Made by a program: the position numbers and the translations under genes. Positions 23,107-36,425 of a stretch of DNA of 64,000 bases are shown here, one piece after another (within the stretch, counting starts at the first letter, position 1; every line of letters starts with the position of its first letter). Origin of the DNA: Chrysemys picta bellii (Eukaryota > Chordata > Testudines > Emydidae); NCBI RefSeq assembly GCF_011386835.1, contig NC_088791.1, forward strand, positions 129,122,943-129,186,942, written 5' to 3'. The notes under the pieces are model-generated. The model saw only the letters and a list, made by a program, of their open reading frames with translations. It searched no databases and had not been told where the DNA came from.

Positions 23107-23380
23107 CAGGCTGGTCTCCACTGGAGAACATACAACGGCATAGCTACATCTCTCAGGAGTGTGAAAAATCCACACCCCCGAGAGACATAAACATACCGAC
23201 CTAACCCCTGGTGTAGACAGTGCTAGGTCTATGGAAGAATTTGTCTGTTGGCCAAGCTACTGCCTTTTGGGGAGGAGAATTACCAATGCCAGCAGAACCA
23301 CCCCTCCCATCAATGGAAGTATTGTCTACACTGCATGTTGCAGATGTGCTGCCATAGCATTTTAAGTGTAGACATACCTG
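23107..23380. mobile_element. Harbinger-type MITE
   Basis: It starts GGCTGGTCTCCACTGGAG and ends TTAAGTGTAGACATACC, with internal TAACCCCTGGTGTAGACAG shared with the copy at 29406-29690. No coding capacity. Confidence 0.65.
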
Positions 23381-24685
23381 TGTCTCTAGGACCCGTGTCT
23401 TTAAGACCTCATTCAATATCAGGAAATAATTGGCTTTCAGTTAACCTGTGTTGCACACCGGATCTTTGAGCTAAGCATTTCATGGTCTTTATCTAGGAGC
23501 ATAGCAAACATTCCACTCATCAGAAAAAACCAACCCCGCAAAAACATGGCCAATCAAGCAATAAAAAGTTAAAAACGTACTTTAAAGTGATTATCCACAC
23601 CTCTGTAAATAGTCAACTTATCTGGCTAGTTATATCGCCTTTGAAAGCCATTCTGTTAGGAAAATGGGAATTGATTAGCAGAGAAGCACCTCATCAGAAG
23701 TTTAGGTTGAAGCAATATCACTTCAGATGACCTCAGCAGGCTCTCCTTGTCCTGATTAATACCAAAAGTAGTAAATCTCAGAGGTTGGAATATCTATAGG
23801 ATGACCACGGGCCACACATCACCACCTTGATCATCATCAAGGAACAAACAAGGGAGGACTCAAAACTAAAATCTAGACAAACTTGTACAATACATCAGTT
23901 GAAAAGCCTCATATAACATTGGATTGTGATGACTATGTTCAGAGGAATATGCAAGACATGTAGGTTGCTTAAGACTTGAGGTTTTTAAATCTCAGAATTT
24001 TGCTAATTCCAATTCCAGAGATCATTTAAAAACAAACACACACACGACTGAAGTTCAGCTTCAAGACTCTGTACGTACACTATCAGTTTTCCAAGATAAC
24101 TACTCAGGATAGTGGCGGCTTGTAACTTTTGTCCTTTGACCCCACGGTAATGAAGTTTAACTTAAAATTTGTGTGTTTTTGTTTCGCTTTGGTACAAGAG
24201 TAAAACTAAAACCAAAACCAAGAAGCTTCTGCCTCCACTGGTGAACAATATAGGAAAAATCATACAGTATACGCATACTTAAGAGGAAAAAATGCAGGAA
24301 AGAGTATTTCAAGTTTGTGCATGCCAGTGTACAGGGTTCAGGTCATCATTTATTTGGGCACTGTAACTCCTTATGAATTTACAAAATGGCTCAAAACCCC
24401 ACCACCACCAATGGATTCAAATGCCTCTAGGACTTCAGTGGGGCAGGGGAACACACAGGAGCTACCAAATGTAATGTACTTTTTTAATTCAAGTGTTACG
24501 GAACTATATTTAAAGTTAGCATTTAACAGTACACCAAAAATACTGAAGTAGTGCTATAAATTAAAAGGGCAGGTTTTTAAAATCAGGTCCTCTGATTACC
24601 ATCTTGCTGATCTCCCACACAATTTATGAGAATTTTAGCACCCAATAGTTTATACATGATTAAAGTTGGAGACCAAGACAACCAT

Positions 24686-24868
24686 TGGGGGGGAGAGATA
24701 GCTCACTGGTTTGAGCATTGGCCTGCTAAACACAGGGTTGTAAATTCAATCCTTGAGGGGGCCATTTAGGGATCTGGGGCAAAAAACTATCTGGGGATTG
24801 GTCCTGCTCTGAGCAGGGGGCTGGACTAGATGACCTCCTGAGGTCCCTTCCAACCCTATTCTATGATT
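24686..24868 (+). mobile_element. Turtle tRNA-derived SINE (Cry/tortoise Pol III SINE) with CR1-type tail
   Basis: The head has a tRNA-like A box (GATAGCTCACTGGTTTGAGC) and a B box region at 24736-24752 (GGTTGTAAATTCAATCC). The tail GGACTAGATGACCTCCTGAG and CTTCCAACCCTATTCTATGATT is the CR1 3' end used to borrow LINE machinery. This head-tail combination is known from cryptodiran turtles. An (AT)n run follows at 24873-24893. Confidence 0.85.
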
Positions 24869-24899
24869 TAAAAATATATATATATATATATATAAATAA

Positions 24900-27800
24900 A
24901 AGTTAGGTGTTAATGGGAACTCACTGGGTGCTCAGTACTTTTTGAGAAGTCAAGCCACTTATTTAGGTGTCTAAATATGGACACAGAAGCATTACTCTAG
25001 GGCACCCATGTTTGAAAACTTTAGCCTACTTTTATTAAGCAGTTTTAAAGCTGGCTTTGCAAGCTTGCAGTGCATTGTGCTAGTTCTACTACTCCTAATA
25101 TTTCTCTAGAAAGTCGTTACTAATAATCAAGTCTAATTTAAACACATGGGGTGGGGGAGAGATCTGGGAAAGAATGGGACGAAGCAAGCTGATACTTGCA
25201 ATGACATAACTTTAAAGTCAAGTGTGTCATGACCTGCCAAGCTTTACAATGAATTCCAGCTTTACAATGATATAAACAAAGCATCTGCTTCTTGCCCTGG
25301 TGATCTGTACATTATTTTACTTTAAAACCATTGTTGGTCCCTCAGGCCAACAGTGTTTTTTTGGTATTGGTCCAGGACTATATAAATAACAAGACCCAGG
25401 CCTAGCACAAGTCTAATTGTCTCTCTGTGGCTTATCAAGCATAAGTAATGAATAAGTTCTCAATACAGTTATTACATATTTGATTCAACTTCCTGCTCCG
25501 AAAAATCTTTCCCTTGATTTTTATCCCACCCATTGTTGTACCAGTTGCTGTCAGTCTGCCCCTGCTACTACAGGAAGAGAGAAGAGAGAGAAGATTTCTC
25601 TTCTAAATGACAACAGCCTTGAATTTGCAGAGGAAAAGGACAAGTGTCCAGAAATCAAAGGCAAATTTCTCTCTCGTTTAAAGGGAGGTGGGAAAAGGAA
25701 CAATTTTAAAGTTAAGATTCTTGATATATATATATATGGAAATCTGGATTCAGGCTTTACAGGCTGTGGAGGCAGAGAATTTAGGAGTTTTTTCCCCAAG
25801 GGGTAGTCTTACACTGCAACAGGAAATACAGAGTTCTGGAAAGAAAGACAGACAGACAGACGTTTGCTAGATATGGATGGGATAAAGAATGTCTCTTCTT
25901 GACAGTGAACAGGAAGACCAAAGCAAGGTTCACACTTAAAAATATTTTTTTTTACAATGCTACATTAGAAAAATGTGTCTCCTCACTAAGTGAAAGCAAC
26001 TACTGCAGTGTTCGTTCCTTTCCAAGTGCCAACAATTAAACTGTACTAGTGGAAGGAAAAGTGGGAAATTATAAGAAAAAGTCTAGTGCACGTAAGGGCA
26101 CAGAATGCAAGCAAATGAACGGAGAGATCTTCCCAAAATCAACAAGAATACAGTAGGCCTCTAAAACAAACTCAAATTTTACCATTAAAAAAAATGAAAT
26201 GTCAAACAGCTTGTATAAACAGCATATATATAGCCAGAGTGTCAAGAGAATTAGGTTCATATGGTGCATGTCATACTGAAAAACACCCCAAAGTGCTTTA
26301 CAGAACAGCAAGCTAAAGTATCACTAGTACAATGACAGTGTAGGTAAAGTACTGGGTATAGCAGTTGCATGCTCAAAATAGCTCTGTAAGCCTTGGACAT
26401 ATCAATTGAGGAATTGCTGGCTGGCAAACTGGTCATTCTCCCTCTCTATTCTTTGAGTAATGGGGATTTTTGAAGTTTCACCCAGATTTTGGAGCAGTGT
26501 TAGCACTGGAAGTAAGCCAAAGTCCCAATTAGATAACTGTTTTCTTTTGGAAGGGGAGTGGAAATTAAAAGCATTATTAGTATTATTAGTCATGAGGAGA
26601 ATAACTAACTTTATCCCAGCTCATACATCAACCCTTCCTAAAATACTCTGGAGAGAAGTTTATGGAATCTACCCAAAACAGGAAAGGGGGGAAAAAAGAA
26701 AAGGTATTGTTCTGAATAGTCAGAAAAAATGAAGTTCCTCTAAGGTGCGATTAAAAAAAAAAAAAAACACTAGAAAAAACACTTTGCTATAAACTGAGAC
26801 TATTCAAAAATGCTAGTTGTCATGGAAACTGCTCAACGAGGGTCAGCCAGCCTCACCTTTGGCTGCAAGGATCATTTGTCAATGCCAAATCATTGCAAAC
26901 ATGCACACAATACTCACCCTCCAAATCTTTTCCGTTCTGGCCAGCGCGCTAATCTAACATACCAGAAAAATAAGGATCTCTGCTTCTCAGAGGTATTCCT
27001 TTCAGTATGAAACAATTTATTATTTAGTTTTGGAATGATCATGATTCTTGCTCAGATCACCACTAGAAGATAAAATTGCCTTGAAAGAAAGAAGCATTGT
27101 CTCTCTCTTCATTTTCACTACTCTTTAACTGGAAATCATCTTTTTTCCCAGCAAAGTCAAAAATGTTAAAGTTTCAGCCGAGGTTTTGAAATGTAATTAT
27201 TCAGCTTTTTCTTGGTTCTTTCAGCACAACTGAAATTTACTGAATGGATCTGGCTCAGAGGGGGAAATTGATTTTTTTAATTCACTGTGTTCAGTTTCAC
27301 TCTTTCCATGACAGACATTTAACAGGCCAACTGCAGAGTAAAAATGGAAAATCAATTTATTTCACTAATATCAGTAAGCAGCCTAAAAGAGGAAGTCTAC
27401 ACATAAACAAGAACAGATTTACTTCTTTTAGATCCTTGGGAATCCTGCTGGCCTGCTCTTTTTAACTGTGATACCCCGCAAAATTCACAATTTTAACATT
27501 TCACAACTACCAAAGCAATCGGCGGCCACTTGGAGCTGGCCCTGTAGGGCTCAGGAAAGTCCTGTCTCCCTCACCCACAGCAACCCCAAGTCTCTGTCAC
27601 CTTCCCCACCTCAAAAAAAGCGCACGATTGTCAAAGATACCTTTTTATTATTATATAATCTCTGAGCAAAGCATAACAACTTTGAAAGCTGGACCATACC
27701 CAACACACAGGCCTTCCCTATTTCCCTTTGGTCTTATCCTCCCCCAGCAAAAGTCTCTTACCAGCTGTGATTTACCAGTATGATGCATACTGGGGCATTA

Positions 27801-29050
27801 GCTCAGCACAGCGGGACGTCCTAGAATGTGAAACAAGGCTTGAGGTGTATACATTTTTACTTTGTTTTGCACTGACTACTCTAATCCTGTTTAGCAGAGG
27901 GGTATACAGCACATATTGACCAAGGAAATGGATTTTCCATTTTTAATTTCCATTCTACCTCTTAAAAGGTGGGCCCGTTATTTTGGAAGATTCAGAGAGC
28001 ATAAACAGGCAGAGTCAGAGTTTAAGACCAGAGTGACCACCGGATCATCTCACCTGATCTCCTATATATCAGATGCCACAAAATACCATCCAGCGACCTC
28101 CACACCAAACAACCATAATTAGACCAAAGTATTATAGCCCTCAGGAAACTAAATTATTGTGTGCCACAGGCAGAGAACAGGAGGGACACACAACTTGATA
28201 TCGATATGATCATCCAAGTGTCTCTGCTGCACATACTCTACATATTACTAGCACAATGCTTTAAAGTGATTCTTAGTAAATAAAACCACTGATATGAAGA
28301 ACTATGCTGTATGTCTGAACAGGAGCACACTAATGGTTCAGTGTCTCATGTTTTTATGGAGAGAACGGAGTAAAAATTGACTCATTATGAACCAGGCAAA
28401 GAAATAAGCTGATAAATGTATGGCTGTGAATACCAGATTCCAATAACAGAGTTTAAATCATTATATGAGATTTTTATTTATGAAAATAAATTCTCTTCGT
28501 ACACTTGCCTCAGATAATTTATTTGACAGGCAATAAAATCATCATTACCTTGTTCATCATGGTAAGGATGGGAAAGTACATTTTTTGCATGGGCTGGCAA
28601 TTCCTCATGACAATTTTGCAAGGCTGCTTTGGAATCTTTATGCTTTTTTGCTCTTCTATGTACAAGAGGCAATTTATTTTAATAAGGTTCTCACAGACAC
28701 ATCTAGCCATGTTAAACAATCAGGAGAAGGAGTGAAATAGGATGAGAGAAGAGGAAACACTGAAGAGCAGCTACAAGTCCTAGAAAATGTCTTAAATTAA
28801 ATATAAAAGGGTATTCATATAAAGTACATTAATAAAAAACATTTTTTTCAAATTATTCTATTTAAAATTAATTCTGCCTGTATCATTGTATGGGTTTTTT
28901 CCCCCCTCCTGCTACCTTTTCAGGCGAGAGAGCCTGCATGAAAAAAGGCTCTTTGTTTTACAAAACTTAATTTGATCCTGATACTTATTCTTCAGCTGTT
29001 TGACATCAGGATCATTATAGCAATCTGATCCAATGTTAAATTTATTTAGA
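24900..29050. other. Intron 5 stretch, mostly unique AT-rich sequence
   Basis: No exon or confident transposon. 24905-25030 has a decayed repeat with TTAGGTGTTAATGGGAACTC and GGTGCTCAGTAC words that recur near 33776 and 56685. A-runs lie near 26753 and 28845. Open frames of 60-110 codons here have no recognisable domains. Confidence 0.5.
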
Positions 29051-29271
29051 TTTTCAAACTTGAGTGCCTAAAGTTAGGCACCTGAATCTATACTTAGGCA
29101 CTTCAGTAAACATCGCTTGATTTTCATGGAGGGATGTTGATCAGTCATATTTCCCAAACAAGTCAGCTAGACCTCTGGGTGCTCAATACCTCTGCAAATA
29201 ATGCCACTTTTATTTTAGTGCCTAAATATAAATTCAGGTGCCTAACTTTCGGCACGCGAGTTTGAAAGTTT
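29051..29271. repeat. Palindromic MITE-like repeat
   Basis: The left arm (29051-29105) with TTTTCAAACTTGAGTGCC and GTTAGGCACCTGAAT is mirrored by the right arm (29217-29271) with ATTCAGGTGCCTAAC and TTTGAAAGTT. Arms are about 50 bp with several differences. The family is not identified. Confidence 0.6.
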
Positions 29272-29405
29272 CAGCCTATGATGTTAGGTATGCATAGGGT
29301 AGGATAAGTAGCCGCATTAAAGAGATATTGGATGTCACTAATCAAGAAAGGGATGAAAATATTTAATGTACAATAACAGAAGTGCTTTACAGACATTAAT
29401 TAATT

Positions 29406-29690
29406 GAGGCCAGGTCTACACTACAGACCTATATCGGTATAACTATGTTGCTCAGGGGTGTGAAAAGTCCATACCCCTGAGCGACACAGTTATTCCAACC
29501 TAACCCCTGGTGTACACAGGGCTATGTTGGTGGGAGAGCTTCTCCGTCAATGTAGCTGCCACCTCTCAGGGAGATGGATTAACTATACCAACGGGAGAAG
29601 CTCACCCATCAGCATAGGAGTGTCTTCACTTAAGCGCTACAGTGGTGCAGCTGCGCCTATGCAGCGGTTTCGGTGTAGATCTGCCCTAAG
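29406..29690. mobile_element. Harbinger-type MITE
   Basis: The left end GAGGCCAGGTCTACACTAC and the right end GGTGTAGATCTGCCC are inverted relatives, with TAA following on the right. Internal CTCAGGGGTGTGAAAAGTCC and CATACCCCTGAGCGACAC pair as a hairpin. Same family as 23107-23380. Confidence 0.75.
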
Positions 29691-29694
29691 AAGC

Positions 29695-29860
29695 AATATA
29701 CGAGGTAGCTGTTACCTCCCTTTTTAGAGATGAGAAAACCAAGGCTCAAAATGCTTGCCCAAAGCCACACAGTCAACCAGTGGCAGTGGTGGGACTACAC
29801 CCCAAATATTTTGTCTCTAGTACCTATTCTTTAGCCATGAGACCATGCCTTCTCTTTTAA
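29695..29860 (-). mobile_element. MIR-type SINE fragment
   Basis: TAGAGATGAGAAAACCAAGGCTC and TTGCCCAAAGCCACACAGTC are the reverse-complement core of MIR. It lies in intron 5, about 260 bp from the exon 5 donor. Confidence 0.8.
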
Positions 29861-30102
29861 AAAAAATAGAGAGATGAGCCTATTAATAGAACACAATTAG
29901 AAATTTTCCAGGCATATGCAAGTCTTCAGGGAACATTCCCTATAATTTATATCTGTACTGGAAAAGCATAAATCATTCCATCATACTATTTCCCATAATA
30001 ATATTTCCAACTCATGAGCCCCTTCATATACATTATCAAATGAAATGGACAAACACCTTTCTTGCAGAAACTACGTAAAGTTTATTCCTAAATAATCTTT
30101 CA

Positions 30103-30396
<294 letters not shown>

Positions 30397-31034
30397 TTAA
30401 TTCAAAGCATTAAGAGTGGGTAATTATTGTACCCAACTGCGAAGACATTGCGTATTTCCTTTCTTGAAAATGTGCATTTGGCTCTACATAGGATTCGTGT
30501 TTCATCTGTGCTCTTATCAGTTTCACAAACTGCTCAGCACCAAAACAAGCAGCAGCATGTACAAAAATACAAAATGCAAGCAAGATAAATTCATTAAAAG
30601 GTTAAGATGGTGGCTATCCTACAGAGCTAGTCGTGTTTAACACCATTAGCCACATTAACAATAGTTTCCATTCAGGAACATGGACTTCTCAGGTAATGCT
30701 CAAGAGAGAGAAAAAATACAAGTCCCCTATTGCTTAAATCTCCAGCACATGGCCCCCTTAAAAATAAATAAATAAAAAGGAATGCTGCACTATGGCTGGC
30801 AAGAGGAGGAGGAGGGGTGAGATGTTTTATTAATATTAAAGAACAACGTAAAGAATATTCAGTGTCCCTTTGGGTCTATTCCTAAATCCCCTGCTTTGGA
30901 AACTGTTGCATCATAAAGCAAGTGGAGCCATCCAGCTCCCTCGCAATTTCCTCCTGTCTCCAAACAGAAAGGCATATCAGACTTTTACAGATCAGTTCCA
31001 ACCTGCGGCTAGAAAAGAAAGCAAGACTCCTTAC

Positions 31035-31231
31035 CATTTGGCTGCCTCTGTTGGCTGAAAACATGGATATCCATGGGAGAGAAAATGTTGGAATGTATTT
31101 CACGCAGGTCCTCCCCAGAGTACTTGTTGCAGGCCAAGATAGAATGAGTGTTCCAGTCAGTCCAGTACAATGTGTCCCCAAACAAAGTCAAAGCAAAAGG
31201 ATGTGGAAGGGATCCTTTAACCACTGCTTGC
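31035..31231 (-). CDS. LRP6: LRP6 exon 4 (end of beta-propeller 1)
   Basis: This 197-bp exon encodes about residues 216-281. It begins with the last base of an Arg codon, then [16 protein letters not shown], a YWTDW blade motif, and ends in SQQRQPN. The second tryptophan of YWTDW corresponds to human W242, part of the propeller-1 ligand surface. The last base is the G of a GCT Ala codon completed in exon 5, so an N-A-T glycosylation sequon (human N281) is assembled across the exon 4/5 junction. The acceptor is TTAG at 31235-31232 and the donor GTAAGG begins at 31034. The exon differs from human at several conservative positions but keeps the frame and length. Confidence 0.96.
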
Positions 31232-32236
31232 CTAATAGGGTACAAGGAGGAAAACACATGTGCACATATAATTAAAAGTATGCTTTTGTTTTTAATTTTA
31301 TGTTTAAGTAGTGTAGTATTTATGAAAAGGTGTTACATTGATAGCACTGCTGAACAAAGCCTTCTGTTTATCCATGGAAAAGCACATTAGCAACGGAGGG
31401 CAATTCACTTTCTATTGGCCAATCCATTGATGCCAGAATGCCAACAGATGCCAGCTGTGAGGGGTATATAGCTCTACTAACAAAGCACTATAAAAGTGCC
31501 AAGGAGTAGTTACCTTTTCCAAGTGCTGCACAAACATTAGAGTCATATTGAGATTACCAACTCATTTCACACTTGCCAAACTACTGATAAATAATTCAAG
31601 TCACTTCCAACCTTGACACAAATTTAGAACTGCAAGGGTTTGTGATCTATTACCAAGCCTCTAGGCCAACCATCTCTTCCAGCTTTACTATTATTTTCAA
31701 CCATTAGAAGAATAGCTATAGCATCAAAAATTTAAATATTACAAAGTGTTTAAATACCAGAGTTCTTTTTATCATCATTTATTACACTAGATTGTTTTAA
31801 TATTTATTAAAAGCAAGGCCATTAAGAATCTCATCTACTGGCCACATTGCTATGGTAACTCTTCTCATCCCAGTTTCCCCTTTTATGTGGTTCTTCCCTA
31901 TCCCCAAAATGTAATTCAAACTTTGTGGAAGACAACATGTTCAAGTTTCTGCTATGTTGAAATCAGTCATTATGAATCTGGCCTCATGGGATTCAAACTG
32001 AGTAATTTGCGGGTTTTTTTTTTTTTTTTGGTTTGGTTTTTTAAGCAGTTTGTTCTACCTCACACATATGAAACACTGTAGCTGACTTCCAAACACCCCT
32101 TTACCCAGTGTTCAGTTCTGAATGTTATCAATTTTTAATACTTCTATGTTTTTGCCATTCCTTCCTTCCTTCCTTCGTTGGTGTCAGTGTGTAGCTTCTG
32201 CTTAGAAAATGAAGTGGGACTTAACAAAAATGTATA
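31232..32236. other. Intron 3, 3' part, nothing recognised
   Basis: AT-rich intron with a T-run near 32014-32030 and a short (CTTC)n run at about 32158-32175. No transposon or exon was seen. Confidence 0.5.
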
Positions 32237-32456
32237 CAGGTCTGTCGCATCTTAGGTGCATTTAACATGTGCGATTTCAGCTTTACGCGGTCGGCAAAAA
32301 CAAAACAAAAAAGAGAAAAATAACAATTTAAATACTGTTTCTGTAGTGCGGGCGATTCTGCCCGCCACTACACTCAATGTAATTTTGACTATACGCGATT
32401 TTCGCTTTAGGCGCTGACTGCGGAACGTAACCCCAGCGTAAGATGAGACAGACCTG
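32237..32456. mobile_element. Tigger/pogo-like MITE, copy 2
   Basis: The 220-bp element begins CAGGTCTGTCGCATCTTA and ends TAAGATGAGACAGACCTG. It is flanked by TA on both sides (32235-32236 and 32457-32458). It aligns along its length with the copy at 11217-11445, in the same orientation, with small indels. Confidence 0.85.
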
Positions 32457-32547
32457 TATACATTTCCACTAGACATTCAGTTGCTGGCACAGGACAAACT
32501 CATTTTGGCAAACTGCATTTACTTAAGAGGACTACTAAAGTAAGGCA

Positions 32548-32584
32548 ACAAGGAGTCCGGTGGCACCTTAAAGACTAACAGATG
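32548..32584 (-). mobile_element. Very short Penelope-like insertion
   Basis: Only 37 bp (ACAAGGAGTCCGGTGGCACC, then TTAAAGACTAACAGATG). It sits between 8-bp direct repeats GTAAGGCA at 32540-32547 and 32585-32592. The sequence matches the arm of fold-back insertion A. Confidence 0.55.
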
Positions 32585-33347
32585 GTAAGGCAGACATTCT
32601 AAAAGATAGTTATTGAACCCCACTTCCCATGAATTCTGGAGACAATTCCTGACCAAAGATTAGGGCTTGAGGTACAGGTTCAGTTTCTTTGGGATCAGGA
32701 TTTGTAAGATGTACAATGACCAGCCAGCCTCATTTCAAAGTCTTTTCTTGAGTGGAAAGGAGTTGCATAACTTGGAGAAATATCCATACACTCCCTCGTA
32801 CAAAAGAGTCAGCAACTGAATGAGGGACAACAATACTCTCACTTTTCTGTTAAAAGCTAAGCAGCAGGACAGTATTGTGAAGTATGAACCTGTACTGGAC
32901 CAGTGGCTCTTAGGATAAAGGATGTTGCAATTTCTAGTACTTTCACTCTAGCACATTTAATTATCAATGAACTGTCTTTTAAAAACTGCTACTCTTCAAT
33001 TTGCTAGAAAAACAAGCTGATTCATTTAATGGTCATGTTTATGTTCCAACACCACACTAAATAAAATCTTATATTTTGCAATAGGATCTCAAGTATCAAA
33101 TCATAACTGCTCTTTTACATGCCTCCATCTGAGTCAGACAGGTATATATTAGCACCTAATTAAAATGAGGAAACTCAAGTTCACACATTGTGAGAGACTA
33201 TTATAATGTAGCTTTCAATTGAAATCCAACATTGTGACAATGAAGCTTGACCTACTAGGTACTCCCAGAATAATGGAGTTTTAAAAAATATGTGCCAAAT
33301 AGCCATTAAAAAACTTTCAAGTTTGCATAATTAGCCACAGGTTATAA

Positions 33348-33627
33348 CGGGGTAGGCAACCTATGGCACGCGAGCTGATTTTCAGTGGCACTCACACTGC
33401 CCGGTCCTGGCCACCGGTCCAGGGAGCTCTGCATTTTAATTTAATTTTAAATTAACCTTCTTAAACATTTTAAAAACCTTATTTACTTTTAGTTTAGTTA
33501 TATATTATAGACTTATAGAAATTGACCTTCTAAAAACGTTAAAATGTATTACTGGCACGCGAAACCTTAAATTAGAGTGAATAAATGAAGACTCGGCACA
33601 CCACTTCTGAAAGGTTGTCAACCCCTG
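33348..33627. mobile_element. hAT MITE with exact 8-bp target duplication
   Basis: Flanked by GGTTATAA on both sides (33340-33347 and 33628-33635). The ends CGGGGTAGGCAACCTATGG and GGTTGTCAACCCCTG are inverted. TGGCACGCGA occurs near both ends. 280 bp, no coding. Confidence 0.9.
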
Positions 33628-34819
33628 GGTTATAACAACAGGACCAGAATTTGTTCAAGTCTTTTAACACATCACATGATAATTAAAAACAGCAGAATTC
33701 CAAGGTCTCACTGATTACCAACCCTCTCACTACCCCCCGCCCCCGTCCCCCCAAAACCCAGTGGTCTGAACATCCAAGGTCAGATTTTTCAAGAGTGCTC
33801 AGCGTGCACCTACAACTCAAGCCATATTTTTCAAAAGAGCTCAGTTCCCATTTAAAGTGCCCAGATTTTTAAACATCCTCAGGCCCCAAGAGCCCTCAAA
33901 GAGAACATGTAATTGAGAACAATGGAAGATGCTGGGTGCAGAGCACTTTTGAAAATCTAACCGTTAACATGCAATGCATAAAGTGAATTGTGATCCTTAT
34001 CCAAGCCTGACCCTATCTGGAAAGGTTCGTAAAGAGTAGGAAGCTACTTCACTTGATTGCTCTATCAGTTATGTGGTTATACTTAAGTATGTGTTATTTT
34101 TTCTGTAGATAAAAGGACAGGTCATGGTGGAAAAGTCTTTCAACCTAAGTACACAGGTACTGGTTTCTGGTACTTCATTAAGCTAAGTAATAATATAACA
34201 CTATGATCCAATTCATGTAGTTTTCTGGACAGCAATTAGGAGATGTGGTGATAGTTCATTTTCAATCACCTAATCTAAATGGCATTTTATTCTCTCTAAA
34301 CATGTTCTATGGGCCATATTAGCAAGTTTGCTGATGAGTAGCTAGACAATTTGCATCAACAATGAAGTTGAGCTCCACTAAACAGACCTTGCCAGCTCTA
34401 GATTCTAATCAGTTGAAGCTTTTTTTTTTTTTTTTTTTTTGGGGTGGAGAGGGAGGAGAGTGGAACCACAGAAAGCAGGGAAAGGAAGAGAAGTAAAATA
34501 AAACAAGCAATACTCCCTCTCTGGCTGCTATAACGCAGTTTTGTTAAGTATGATCTGCATTAAGGGCTGCAAAGTTTTGGTGGGAGAAGGGGAGAAACTG
34601 GAAGGAAATAATTTTTATCTTGATTTACTAATTATGAAAGGTGCCAGAGTGACCGTACTTGAGAGTGATGTTGTATATTGAGCTATTGCATGTGGGTAAC
34701 AGCAGTGCAAGTTTCCCAGAATAGTCCTGCCAATGTGCTTAACCACTGATGCAAACGAACCCCACTTAAGGGTAAAAGGGGAATTGGGTCTCCACCCCTC
34801 TAGTGAGACTACCATCAAG

Positions 34820-34900
34820 AAGAAGTGGGCTGTAGCCCACAAAAGCTTATGCTCTAATAAATTTGTTAGTCTCTAAGGTGCCACAAGTACTCCTGTTCTT
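34820..34900 (+). mobile_element. Penelope-like insertion with hammerhead remnant
   Basis: This 81-bp body starts AAGAAGTGGGCTGTAGCCCAC, then AAAAGCTTATGCTC, and ends in ACTCCTGTTCTT. It is flanked by 12-bp direct repeats with one mismatch: ACTACCATCAAG at 34808-34819 and ACTGCCATCAAG at 34901-34912. It keeps helix II, the A-rich second core box and helix III of the hammerhead-like motif but lacks the first core box, so truncation falls in the core. It is antisense to LRP6. Confidence 0.7.
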
Positions 34901-35334
34901 ACTGCCATCAAGGGCACCAATTATGAGGTAGCTGGTGTAACTGGATTGACAAGATCTGACAGCTGGCTGGTGGCAACTACTTTCAATCATTAAATTATCA
35001 GCCCATGCCCGATTTGAACAAGTGATGTGAAGGCAAGATACTGTATATCCCATTATCATTCTACCAAGCTATTCAGTTCCCTCAAAAGCTTACAGTTTAA
35101 GTGTTATAGTCAAATTACTACTTCTAGTCACAGATACCAACAGAAATAAGAGCGGGAGAGTTGGAGATAAGAGGGCAGTTTTATTAGCCCTGTAGACCTC
35201 ATGGAAGTTTCTCAATCAACACATAATCATCAGATAAAATATTTAATGTCTCTAAGAGAATAACTGGAGGTTCAGTCAAAATTAACATGAAAAATGTAAC
35301 CACACAATTAAACTTCAAAAGCTGGAGGTAGTTT

Positions 35335-36417
35335 CAGGGTGGATTAATTAAAATCACCTATGTTAATCATGATTTAAATCAGCAAGCAGGAAACCCTGAT
35401 CTGAATCACTGATTTTAAGCTTGCTTTGCATTTGTATTTCTTAGTTATTTTCCTAAAGAAGGTTAATTTTCATTGGTTGGTGATCATTAAAACATGACGA
35501 TTCTCAACTAAATATAACCATTACAGTAAATCCAATCTTTCTTTTTGCTAACCAGAAGGTTCTACCACATCTACAGACATTTATTTAAAGCAATTATAAA
35601 GTCTAACTTACACATATTCAGATTCTTAATTTTTCCTAATTCTTAATGTTTACATTTTTATATTCTCAGAAAACGGTGTGATGCATTTATTATTTACGAC
35701 GTGATTAATTTTTTTACTTATGATTTGTGACAAGCTCTATTCGGAGGGAAATTCAAACAATTAAAAATGTACAAAACCAGCATTTTAAAATTATTTTAAT
35801 TGGGTAAATAAAGGAGGTTTATCAAAACATGTTTTGCACTTAAAACTAATCAATGTATTGAGAAAGGAAGTAACATCTCTAGTTAACGAACTGAACTGAC
35901 TTTTCCTAGTCACCATTGTCCTTCAAAATTTTAGAACTAGATCTCATCTTCTCAAACCCAGTTTTTATTCACAGATTGGAGGAGGAAATAAACGTTTCTG
36001 TTTTTTCAACTCCCATTTGTTTCTTAATTTTGAATGGTCTAGTCACTGCACTGAAATAGCTGAATAAGCAGAAATGAAGAAAATATTCTCTCTGAACCTG
36101 CAGAAGAGGCTATTGCTACTAAAAGTCATTTTAGCACTTCAACTAACTGGTTCCAAGTGCTCAGCCAGTGACTTCCACCAGCTCAGTGGTTTGACTTCCT
36201 TTAACACTTGGCAGCAAATATGTACTGCTTAATGTTTTTTTTTAATTTAAATTTTAAAATTACTATAATAGATTATAGTAAGCTTAGGCTTTACCATAGG
36301 TTCTCCAATTTAATTGTAAATAGGTTTATTTAAAAAAAAAAAGCCTGTATTTAATTTAAATGTTTAAAAGTCCAATTAAAAACATCATTTTTTTAAATCA
36401 CCTTTTTATCCAGCCTG
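35335..36417. mobile_element. hAT DNA transposon, non-autonomous, 1.1 kb
   Basis: The ends CAGGGTGGATTAATTAAAATCA and CTTTTTATCCAGCCTG are inverted relatives. The flanks GGTAGTTT (35327-35334) and GGCAGCTT (36418-36425) match at 6 of 8 positions, as expected of an old hAT target duplication. AT-rich interior, no transposase. Confidence 0.7.
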
Positions 36418-36425
36418 GGCAGCTT

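Noticed and set aside
24686..24868. A true tRNA gene
   Set aside because: The A and B boxes belong to a SINE head fused to a CR1-type tail; the cloverleaf is not complete.
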